Shown here piece by piece: positions 1 through 5,394 of a stretch of DNA of 12,176 nucleotides. This DNA is from CAZPEV01 sp964585635. GTDB taxonomy: Bacteria > Zixibacteria > MSB-5A5 > GN15 > JAAZOE01. A program made the position numbers and the translations under genes. Position 1 is the first letter of the stretch, and each line of letters opens with the position of its first letter. Where the stretch lies: contig CAZPEV010000095.1 of assembly GCA_964585635.1 (NCBI GenBank), forward strand, positions 1 to 12,176, in the 5' to 3' direction. The notes beneath the pieces were generated by a model that did no database searches, was not told where the DNA came from, and worked only from the letters and a program-made list of their open reading frames with translations.

Positions 1-36
1 GAGCATCGCGGTTCCGCCGTCACAAGGTTATCAGGC

Positions 37-182
37 CCAGGCGATAGCCGCCTCCGGGATGGCCGTTATCTTATCTGAATCAATCTTGCCGGTAAGCGTT
101 GTCAGGACAAGTGGTGCCGGTCCCTTCCTTACCTCTCCTCGGGCTTATTTTACCTAATATCATGGGGTCTGTCAAGTAAAAA
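37..182 (-). repeat. Direct repeat copy 1 (promoter-leader element)
   Basis: This 146-bp segment matches 3313-3458 without gaps and with 7 mismatches that I counted (at 40, 45, 57, 90, 143, 151 and 164), or 95% identity. Read on the minus strand it carries a sigma70-like promoter followed by about 100 nt of conserved leader. In copy 2 the same element drives the lipoprotein-protease operon. Here it lies beyond the 3' end of that operon and points off the left edge. An ATG on the minus strand at 6-4 sits within 2 nt of the offset used by the start codon after copy 2, so a co-regulated gene may begin at the left edge. That start has only a weak GGCGG upstream and I do not call it. Confidence 0.85.
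147..175 (-). promoter_or_regulatory. Predicted sigma70-type promoter, copy 1
   Basis: On the minus strand a perfect -35 box TTGACA (175-170) is followed by a 17-nt spacer and TAAAAT (152-147) as -10. An A/T-rich run lies just upstream. Transcription would start near 140 and run towards position 1, away from the protease gene, into sequence outside the window. The copy at 3423-3451 has the same -35 and spacer but TGAAAT as -10, so this copy is closer to consensus. Confidence 0.6.
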
Positions 183-234
183 TTTTCGTGGGCGCAAGAG
201 CAGTCAATATAGCAATTGACCGCGCGGAACACAT

Positions 235-263
235 TGTCCGCCAACAAGAACGCCCGGCGGACA
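235..263 (-). terminator. Hairpin after the protease gene, possible terminator
   Basis: TGTCCGCC (235-242) and GGCGGACA (256-263) form an 8-bp perfect stem around a 13-nt loop, 58 to 86 nt beyond the protease stop codon on the minus strand. No T-tract follows, so an intrinsic terminator is only possible. Nothing else in 183-320 looks like a gene. A shorter inverted repeat, GTCAAT/ATTGAC, lies at 203-208/215-220. Confidence 0.25.
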
Positions 264-320
264 TGGTTGGGTCATATCGGCCGGGCGCGATTCAACCTTG
301 CAGCCCCCTCAGCGGGTGGC

Positions 321-2207
321 CTAATAATTGTACTTGTAGCAGATCAGCTGCTTTGGCCCGCCCTTAAAGATGTAATTAATGACATAGACCGCGTCGCCAA
401 GGTTTACCTCGCCATCGCAATTGGCGTCACCCGTGCCGATATGAGGTTGCGGCGGAGGCCCTCCTTTGAAGACGTAATTTACAATGTACACCGCATCACC
501 CGCATCGATGAAGGCATTGTTATTGGCGTCGCCGCGGCAGATGGCCAAAAGGGCGCGAAAGGCATCAAGTCGGCCCCATGGCCGAATCACCGAATCAGCG
601 GACATCATCATCATGGGGGGCTGAGGGGCTCCGATCGCCGAGTAGCGAAGGATATCGTAGATCTGTTGCGCTGTAAGCGTCGAATCACGCGAGATAAGCA
701 ACGCCGCCGTACCGGAAACCAAGGGCCAGGCGGCTGAAGTACCGCCGAAATTGCAGTTATAGTCTTCGTTGTTATCGTACGGATCGGGGCAATACCAGTG
801 TACGGGCATTCCGCATGTACCACCTTTCAGCCAGTTGAATCCCAGCATATCCATACGGTCAAGCGTCCAGACGTCTCCCTGAAGACAGATGTCACCGCTG
901 GGGGCCACAATGTCTAGTGCCCCTCCAAAACAACTGTAGTAAAGAAGCGAATCCCTGAGGTCACAGGCTCCCACCGCGAAATTCATGTCCAGCCTTGCCG
1001 GATACGCAATCGTGCCTGGAAAATAATCCCCGAAGTTTCCGGCGGAGAATATGATGGGGCATCCTCGGCCGTTTCGCCCTTTTGCGAAGGCCTTCTCAAG
1101 GGCGCGTTCAAATTCCGGTATCGAATCAATAAAGGGATTTGGGGCATTCCAACTATTGGATAGGATAGTTGCACCATGCATCCAAGACCAGCCAATTGCC
1201 TGTGCGACATCATCCCACGAAATACCGGAATCATTGCACTTATTATTAAAGATTTTGACCGGCATGATCTTGGCGTATGGATCCATGGAGATTATTCCGG
1301 TCGAAGGTAAACTCCCTTGCGCGCTATCAAGCGTATGGGAGGCGGCAATTATGCCGGCGCATCCCATACCATGACCGCAATCTGTCCCAGGTACGGGATT
1401 ATTGCCGTGCGGATCAAGTGAAACGTCGTACCCTATGACGAGTCGCTCCTGGGGAAGGTCCTCATGGGGTTCGATACCGTCGTCAAGAACAGCAACGACG
1501 ACCGGCTTATTGATCCCTGCGAAATCCCATACCGTGGGGCCGGAATTGAACTGACCAATCACCTTTTTCAGGTGGGGCTGGTATTCATTATAGTAGTCAT
1601 ACGGTTTATACCAACCATTCATCTCAATATATGCTCGGAAGTCCGGATGTGCGTATTCGATCTGCGGCAGGTTGTGATAAGTATTTGCCAATTCCAGAAG
1701 TCTGAGACCGCTGGAATCGGTGTTATTCAAGATGAAGGTATTGGACAGACCCAGGACTTCATGATCGATATCAATCTTGTAGGCCGCATTGATGCTGTCG
1801 ATTACTGCATCGGATACGCTGCCATTAAAAGCGGCGCAGAACTTGGCTCCAACGAGCATGGGTTGACCTGTCAAGGAAAGATAGTAAGGTTCAGCGAATT
1901 CGATGCCGCTGATGGCGGATAGAGAATCCAGAAACGCCATGTAACCTGTACCCGTTGATAGAGAACAGACGATGAATCCATCGATGGTATTGGAGTCCGA
2001 TGGTACGCTTGTGATTCTATGGATCGAGCGCAGAATGGATGCTTGATCATCACCAGAAATACCGTCGCTGAATCTGATTGTTATCTTTGATGAATCGATA
2101 CGTAACGGAATCGGCCCGTTGACCCCGTACCAGTACTGGCATCGGGCAATGCCGGAACACACCGCCATAATGGCAACCATTATGAGAATGCTGGGTGCTC
2201 GCTTCAT
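321..2207 (-). CDS. Secreted subtilisin-like (S8) serine protease with C-terminal dockerin
   Basis: A predicted extracellular endopeptidase of 628 aa. The first ~22 residues are a Sec signal peptide (MKRAP then a hydrophobic run). Two propeptide-like segments follow at about residues 42-112 and 118-195; they end in the similar motifs GIEFAEPYY and QIEYAHPDF. The peptidase domain spans about 235-505. Its triad appears to be D242 (VLDDG), H279 (GHGMG) and S491 (GGTSAA), with oxyanion N391 (SAGN). Two dockerin-type calcium-binding repeats (GDANNNAFIDAGD and GDANCDGEVNLGD) occupy about 558-619, near the C-terminus. I chose the ATG at 2207 over one 39 bp upstream because AAAGGAGG lies 6 nt before it, it overlaps the upstream stop as ATGA, and it begins the signal peptide directly. 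The dockerin suggests surface or complex attachment, but no cohesin gene is visible. The natural substrate is unknown. Confidence 0.92.
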   Translation of the reverse strand: MKRAPSILIMVAIMAVCSGIARCQYWYGVNGPIPLRIDSSKITIRFSDGISGDDQASILRSIHRITSVPSDSNTIDGFIVCSLSTGTGYMAFLDSLSAISGIEFAEPYYLSLTGQPMLVGAKFCAAFNGSVSDAVIDSINAAYKIDIDHEVLGLSNTFILNNTDSSGLRLLELANTYHNLPQIEYAHPDFRAYIEMNGWYKPYDYYNEYQPHLKKVIGQFNSGPTVWDFAGINKPVVVAVLDDGIEPHEDLPQERLVIGYDVSLDPHGNNPVPGTDCGHGMGCAGIIAASHTLDSAQGSLPSTGIISMDPYAKIMPVKIFNNKCNDSGISWDDVAQAIGWSWMHGATILSNSWNAPNPFIDSIPEFERALEKAFAKGRNGRGCPIIFSAGNFGDYFPGTIAYPARLDMNFAVGACDLRDSLLYYSCFGGALDIVAPSGDICLQGDVWTLDRMDMLGFNWLKGGTCGMPVHWYCPDPYDNNEDYNCNFGGTSAAWPLVSGTAALLISRDSTLTAQQIYDILRYSAIGAPQPPMMMMSADSVIRPWGRLDAFRALLAICRGDANNNAFIDAGDAVYIVNYVFKGGPPPQPHIGTGDANCDGEVNLGDAVYVINYIFKGGPKQLICYKYNY

Positions 2208-3280
2208 CTTATGCCTCCTTTGTGACCTTGAACTGAATTTTGGCACGTCAGGCTGTAGATCAATCGCGGCTGGCCAATGTCGACGTATTTTATGAATCTC
2301 TCTCTGGAAATGTCCAGGGTGATAAGATATTCGAATCCGCCATAATGCGCTGAGACCAAGTATTTATTGTCAGGCGTGATGGCCAATTCCCCCATTGGCA
2401 ACCATCGATCCAGGGGAGGGGGTACAACCCCAAGAGTGCTGATTTCGCGCGACGTGTTGCTGGCGATATCATAGGCATAAATGGCCGATGGCGCGCGGCA
2501 GCAGCCGATGTCGAAAATCGGCCCCGGATTGGTATAATAAACCGTTCGTCCATCGGGCGCGACGGCCAGTTCGCCCAAACCGGGCCAGAGGGGAACGAAA
2601 TAGATCAGGCTATCCGAGTGAACATCATAAACGGCGAAGGCGCTGAAACATTGACCCATGAAGAAATAGATGAACCATTTGGTCTCATCCAGCGAGGGGG
2701 CCAATTGATCCAGCCAACCGTCGGTGAATATCCGTTCCTCTTCCACACGTCCCTGATAGACGTCGATTTTCCGAACAGCCCATATATCCCGCCCGCCCGC
2801 CTGGCTGATGCAGTATAAATGCCGCCCATCGGTCGAAAATGTGCCGCTTCCGGTATTAGTTGTGTCATGATAGACGACGGAGTAGTCAGAGGTCCGCAAT
2901 ATGTCGATATTCTCGCCGACAATCGCAATCCGTCGATTATCGGGCGAAACAATTAGCCCTCCCTGATAGGGCAACTCCATCGTCAGTTCACGAGTGTTCA
3001 GATCAACTACATCGACCGCATCCGTTCCTGCCAGATAAAGCCGTTTCCCGTCCGCAGAGACCTTGATGCCGCGCCGGGAGATGATGGGAATGTAGAATGA
3101 ATCGATCTGATTGGCCTCAGGCCAATATTCATAGTACCAATTGGTATGCGCCCCATCCCAGAAATAGACGGCGTAATCCGTCGCCGTACCCGGCCCGGTG
3201 GGTTTGTCATCCCCACATGAAATCATCAGCGCCAATAAGACCGCCGCCGCCACGCCCGCCAGGAACCAGTTCTTTGTCAT
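2204..3280 (-). CDS. Beta-propeller (YVTN/WD40-like) surface lipoprotein
   Basis: A 358-aa predicted lipoprotein. The N-terminus (MTKNW, hydrophobic run, then MISC-GDD) fits a signal peptidase II site with lipidated C22, followed by a short Gly/Pro linker. The rest consists of about six repeats of propeller-blade type, each pairing an 'xSPDxxxxxV' turn with a 'xxxxDxxxxx' strand: examples are KVSADGKRLYLAG, IVSPDNRRIAIVG, AVAPDGRTVYYTN and AITPDNKYLVSAH. These match the YVTN/lactonase-like and WD40 propellers common in secreted bacterial proteins. No catalytic residues are recognisable, so a binding or scaffold role is more likely than an enzyme. The start has AAAGGA 8 nt upstream. The stop overlaps the protease start (ATGA at 2207-2204), implying translational coupling and related work at the cell surface. 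The specific ligand cannot be read from sequence. Confidence 0.85.
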   Translation of the reverse strand: MTKNWFLAGVAAAVLLALMISCGDDKPTGPGTATDYAVYFWDGAHTNWYYEYWPEANQIDSFYIPIISRRGIKVSADGKRLYLAGTDAVDVVDLNTRELTMELPYQGGLIVSPDNRRIAIVGENIDILRTSDYSVVYHDTTNTGSGTFSTDGRHLYCISQAGGRDIWAVRKIDVYQGRVEEERIFTDGWLDQLAPSLDETKWFIYFFMGQCFSAFAVYDVHSDSLIYFVPLWPGLGELAVAPDGRTVYYTNPGPIFDIGCCRAPSAIYAYDIASNTSREISTLGVVPPPLDRWLPMGELAITPDNKYLVSAHYGGFEYLITLDISRERFIKYVDIGQPRLIYSLTCQNSVQGHKGGIR

Positions 3281-3365
3281 GATGTCTTTCCTTTATAGCA
3301 GGGTCATTGCCCCCAAGCGAAAGCCGCCTCCGCGATGGCCGTTATCTTATCTGAATCAATCTTGC

Positions 3366-3410
3366 AGGTAAGCGTTGTCAGGACAAGTGGTGCCGGTCCC
3401 TTCCTTACCT
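3366..3410 (-). promoter_or_regulatory. Possible structured 5' leader in the operon mRNA
   Basis: Within the conserved leader, CTTACCT (3404-3410 on the plus strand) pairs with AGGTAAG (3366-3372), and an inner TTGTCAGGACAA (3375-3386) can form a small stem-loop. Both pairings are kept in copy 1 (minus the outermost pair), where mutations fall mostly outside the stems. I do not recognise a known riboswitch class. Two copies are too few for covariation, so this could be chance. Confidence 0.25.
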
Positions 3411-3422
3411 CTCCTCGGCCTT

Positions 3423-3451
3423 ATTTCACCTAATATCATTGGGTCTGTCAA
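3423..3451 (-). promoter_or_regulatory. Predicted sigma70-type promoter of the lipoprotein-protease operon
   Basis: On the minus strand TTGACA (3451-3446), a 17-nt spacer and TGAAAT (3428-3423) make a good sigma70-like promoter, with an A-rich stretch just upstream. The expected start near 3416 gives a long leader of about 135 nt before the lipoprotein ATG at 3280. Confidence 0.6.
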
Positions 3452-3489
3452 GTAAAAAAATATACCGGTAAGGCGATGGCAGGCCGGGC

Positions 3490-3510
3490 CGCCGGCAAGG
3501 ATTGCCGGCG
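3490..3510. repeat. Perfect 9-bp inverted repeat with 3-nt loop
   Basis: CGCCGGCAA (3490-3498) and TTGCCGGCG (3502-3510) form a perfect 9-bp stem around GGA, about 40 bp upstream of the minus-strand promoter. No T-tract flanks it on either strand, so it is not a typical intrinsic terminator. It could be an operator or a REP-like element. Confidence 0.4.
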
Positions 3511-3889
3511 TGTGACAAATTACCGATAAGCTTTCACACACTCCTGCGGCCGTGATCTTTTCGCATTCCGCTCGCATTCCACCCCCTTTCGCATGGGATC
3601 ATGCGACCGCAATGTCGGCCTCCAATACCCGCATTCTCAGATAGAGATAGCGTGCGAGCAGTCGTCTTGATGAATAAATGGCTTTTCTTGGTCCAATATC
3701 ATGCCGCGCCGCATAATGGAGTATTGTTTCATCGTACTTATATTAGAAATCGCTACCGGGCCAGCCGATTACCGGCAGTAAAATTTCTCAGCCGGCCAAC
3801 CTTATCCCTCCCATGGATTAGCAAAGGCAATTTGCCGAAATCCCAATTCGTGCCCCGATGGCCCAGGTTCTTCCCACTTCAAATCGCCG

Positions 3890-3905
3890 GTTAGTGGTCA
3901 CTAAC
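3890..3905. promoter_or_regulatory. 16-nt palindrome, possible operator
   Basis: GTTAGTG (3890-3896) and CACTAAC (3899-3905) are perfect inverted 7-nt arms with 2 nt between them. The size and symmetry suit a dimeric regulator such as a TetR-family protein, but it differs from the GAC-N6-GTC sites before the TetR gene and lies about 340 bp upstream of it. Confidence 0.25.
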
Positions 3906-4092
3906 TTCCCGCCATTTGTGCTAAGAATGGTTCGACGCGGTACCGCCACACCGCGTTTAACTCATTATATTACAATGCGTTCTCGCGCTTGTGGCAACCG
4001 GTCATAAGACTTGGCTACGTTTGACTACATTTGCTCGTCTGCCCCCCCGCTTTTCATGGCAGACCACCCTTTTTCCGGCCTTGGCCCTCGGC

Positions 4093-4132
4093 AAAATATT
4101 TTGGAAAAATGGCAAAAAAATGTAAAATTTTT
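4093..4132 (+). promoter_or_regulatory. Phased A-tracts upstream of the TetR promoter (UP-element-like)
   Basis: Runs of A at 4093-4096, 4105-4109, 4114-4120 and 4124-4127 (followed by T to 4132) are centred roughly one helical turn apart and end at the -35 box. Such tracts bend DNA and can act as UP elements for RNA polymerase, so the promoter may be strong when not repressed. Confidence 0.4.
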
Positions 4133-4133
4133 C

Positions 4134-4162
4134 TTGACCCTTGGGTCACTTATGACGATAAT
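4134..4162 (+). promoter_or_regulatory. Predicted sigma70-type promoter of the TetR-led cluster
   Basis: TTGACC (4134-4139), a 17-nt spacer and GATAAT (4157-4162) form a near-consensus promoter. The -35 overlaps the left arm of operator 1. The -10 is exactly the six-base spacer of operator 2, so a bound regulator would block polymerase. Transcription should begin near 4169, placing operators 3 to 6 in the 5' untranslated leader. Confidence 0.65.
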
Positions 4163-4242
4163 GTCGAATATGACCGTTTGGTCTAAAATGACCGGAGAGT
4201 CCGAAACGACGGAGTAGTCTAAATCGACCGCGTGGTCGATGT
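4135..4242 (+). repeat. Six tandem 18-bp operator units with GAC-N6-GTC palindromes
   Basis: GAC begins at 4136, 4154, 4172, 4190, 4208 and 4226, and GTC begins exactly 9 bases after each, so all six 12-bp palindromes are exact in their outer triplets and the period is exactly 18 bp. Some arms are longer: GACCC-TT-GGGTC in unit 1, GACC-GTTT-GGTC in unit 3 and CGACC-GCGT-GGTCG in unit 6. Linkers between units are mostly A/T, while the inner bases vary freely. The variable centres with fixed ends argue for selection on protein contacts rather than recent tandem duplication. The array covers the promoter and ends at the TetR start codon, so the TetR protein is the obvious ligand. Confidence 0.85.
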
Positions 4243-4928
4243 TGAAAATGATGGCGACCGACACATCGAAGCCGAAACGAACCCGCAGCCGCCAACAGCG
4301 TCGCACGAGTGCGACGCGCCAACGATTATTGGATGCGGCCCGAGCGTTGTTCGCACAGAACGGATTGGACCTCACCAGCGTCGACGACATCACCGAACGG
4401 GCTGATGTCGGCAAGGGGACCTTCTACTATCACTTCACCGGCAAGGAGCGCCTCATCAAGGAATTGATGAAGAGCGTGCTGGATGAATTGGTCGCGACGA
4501 TCAACGATAAATGCAGCCGCAGCACCGATCTGACCGGATTGCTGGACACCCTCATCGGGGCCCATATCGAGTTTTTCAGCAATCGCTGGGAGGATTTCGT
4601 TCTCTATTTCCAGGGCCGAGCCGACTTGACGCTGCAGCAGGGATATGCCGGAATCGAGACTCCCTTCATCGATTATCTCAATCGCATCGAGACGCTTCTG
4701 GCCTCGGTCATCAGTTACCACCTGCCCAAGCCGGTGCTGACGCGAATCGCCTGCGCCGTTACCGGGCTGGTGTCGGGATATTACTCATTTGTGGTGATCG
4801 CCTCCACGGATGAAGACGTTGACGAAACTTTGCGCTCCCTGCGGGGAGCGATGGTGGCCAGCATGGCGCGGTTCATCATGGAAGCAGCGCCGTCGGGAGA
4901 GCGCAAAGAGAATAGTGGGACAGCATGA
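4239..4928 (+). CDS. TetR/AcrR-family transcriptional regulator
   Basis: A 229-aa regulator. A basic N-terminal arm (KPKRTRSRQQRR, residues 11-22) precedes a clear TetR DNA-binding domain at about 26-75. The helix-turn-helix includes TSVDDITERADVGKGTFYYHF, whose GTFYYHF recognition segment is diagnostic of the family. The remaining 150 residues form the helical ligand and dimer domain; its effector cannot be predicted. The ATG at 4239 directly follows operator 6. ATG codons at 4248 and 4251 are alternatives, and none has a good ribosome site, so the start is uncertain by a few residues. As the first gene of the plus-strand cluster it probably represses itself and the downstream pathway genes, with a pathway amine or product as a plausible inducer. 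Confidence 0.9.
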   Translation: MLKMMATDTSKPKRTRSRQQRRTSATRQRLLDAARALFAQNGLDLTSVDDITERADVGKGTFYYHFTGKERLIKELMKSVLDELVATINDKCSRSTDLTGLLDTLIGAHIEFFSNRWEDFVLYFQGRADLTLQQGYAGIETPFIDYLNRIETLLASVISYHLPKPVLTRIACAVTGLVSGYYSFVVIASTDEDVDETLRSLRGAMVASMARFIMEAAPSGERKENSGTA

Positions 4929-4948
4929 TGAACCATCGCGCAACCTCA

Positions 4949-4969
4949 CCGCAACCCCAGCGGTTGCGG
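4949..4969 (+). promoter_or_regulatory. Hairpin between the TetR gene and the decarboxylase gene
   Basis: CCGCAACC (4949-4956) and GGTTGCGG (4962-4969) form a perfect 8-bp stem with a 5-nt loop, 20 nt after the TetR stop codon. No T-tract follows. In the mRNA it would separate the regulator from the pathway genes and could act as a processing or stability element. It falls inside the extra N-terminal codons of the long form of the next gene, which supports those codons being untranslated. Confidence 0.4.
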
Positions 4970-4989
4970 ACACGAAGAGCGGAAAATTT

Positions 4990-4995
4990 GGAGGG
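4990..4995 (+). promoter_or_regulatory. Ribosome binding site favouring a TTG start at 5003
   Basis: GGAGGG lies 7 nt before an in-frame TTG at 5003. The upstream ATG at 4925, which overlaps the TetR stop as ATGA, has no comparable site. The TTG start removes a 26-residue Arg/Pro-rich stretch that includes rare-type codons and a DNA hairpin, and it gives the usual length for this family. Confidence 0.55.
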
Positions 4996-5002
4996 CAACG
5001 AT

Positions 5003-5392
5003 TTGGAAACCCACAGTATTGTCGAGCAGGCGGTCAGCCAGTCCGTCTGGGGGATTGCATCCAGCTTCGACATCTACAACTGCGATCCCGGGACGATCCG
5101 TAACGCCGACAAGATCAAGCAGTTTGTCATCGAGCTTTGCGACCTGATCGAAATGCGCCGCTTCGGCGAAACGCAGGTCGTGCATTTCGGAGAAGACGAA
5201 CGGGTCGCGGGTTTCTCCATGGTGCAATTGATTGAAACTTCCCTGATCTCGGCCCACTTTGCCAACCTGACCAACACGGTCTATCTGGACGTGTTTAGCT
5301 GCAAACCGTACGACCCGTCCGTGGTCGAGGATTTCGCCCGGCGGTTTTTCGGCGGCACGCACTGCCTTATGCATACCACGCTGAGGCGCTAG
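5003..5392 (+). CDS. AdoMet-decarboxylase-family (SpeD/SpeH-like) pyruvoyl decarboxylase, substrate probably altered
   Basis: A 129-aa homologue (155 aa if started at 4925) of the small prokaryotic S-adenosylmethionine decarboxylases, which self-cleave at an internal serine to make a pyruvoyl cofactor. Numbered from the TTG start, S80 in LIETSLISAH fits the pyruvoyl serine. H85 (+5), C100 (+20, in DVFSC) and S72 (-8, in GFS) match the spacing of the processing and catalytic residues of the Thermotoga enzyme (S63, H68, C83, S55). The residue before the serine is T rather than E, and the HTWPE segment, whose Glu contacts the ribose of AdoMet, is replaced by HFANL. Homologues of this family that decarboxylate ornithine or arginine are known, so this may make putrescine or agmatine rather than decarboxylated AdoMet. 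No spermidine synthase gene is nearby. The stop is 2 bp before the next gene. Confidence 0.82.
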   Translation: METHSIVEQAVSQSVWGIASSFDIYNCDPGTIRNADKIKQFVIELCDLIEMRRFGETQVVHFGEDERVAGFSMVQLIETSLISAHFANLTNTVYLDVFSCKPYDPSVVEDFARRFFGGTHCLMHTTLRR

Positions 5393-5394
5393 CG

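Larger units (their letters stand above)
3313..3458 (-). repeat. Direct repeat copy 2 (promoter-leader of the lipoprotein-protease operon)
   Basis: This is the 146-bp counterpart of 37-182 with 7 mismatches and no indels, and the two copies flank the operon in the same orientation. It contains the operon promoter and most of the 5' leader, ending 32 nt before the lipoprotein start codon. Identity stops sharply on both sides. Two explanations fit: a regulatory region duplicated with its gene set, giving several co-regulated loci, or a small dispersed element that carries a promoter. Confidence 0.85.
3459..4091. other. Intergenic stretch without a convincing gene
   Basis: This stretch lies between the divergent lipoprotein operon and the control region of the plus-strand cluster. 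The few open frames here (for example 3601-3894 plus) lack ribosome sites and recognisable protein character. It holds a perfect hairpin at 3490-3510, three copies of TCGCAT at 3561, 3572 and 3589, a palindrome at 3890-3905, and ACGCGGT/ACCGCGT (3935-3941/3950-3956), which could form a 7-bp stem before TTTAA. It also holds a run of seven C at 4042-4048. It may be a decayed gene or simply spacer. Confidence 0.5.

Noticed and set aside
321..2207. Dockerin taken as evidence for a cellulosome
   Set aside because: No cohesin, scaffoldin or glycoside hydrolase is present, and dockerin-type repeats are widespread on secreted proteins outside cellulosome systems.
3356..3577. 73-codon open frame on the minus strand covering the repeat, possible leader peptide
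   Set aside because: Its start lies upstream of the predicted promoter and it spans the -35 and -10 boxes, so it would not be on the main transcript; no ribosome site is seen.
3601..3894. 97-codon open frame on the plus strand in the intergenic region
   Set aside because: No ribosome site, biased composition unlike a folded protein, and no recognisable motif.
4011..4217. Open frame on the plus strand with a six-residue periodicity (MT..S. repeats)
   Set aside because: The periodicity is a by-product of the 18-bp operator array read in frame. There is no ribosome site and the frame runs across a clear promoter.
4135..4242. Tandem array considered as a CRISPR or replication iteron array
   Set aside because: The units are 18 bp with no spacers of CRISPR size, and there is no Rep or Cas gene. 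Position over a promoter and before a TetR gene points to operators.
5003..5392. Annotation as an ordinary spermidine-pathway AdoMet decarboxylase
   Set aside because: No spermidine synthase is near and the AdoMet-contacting segment is changed. The family is clear but the substrate is not.
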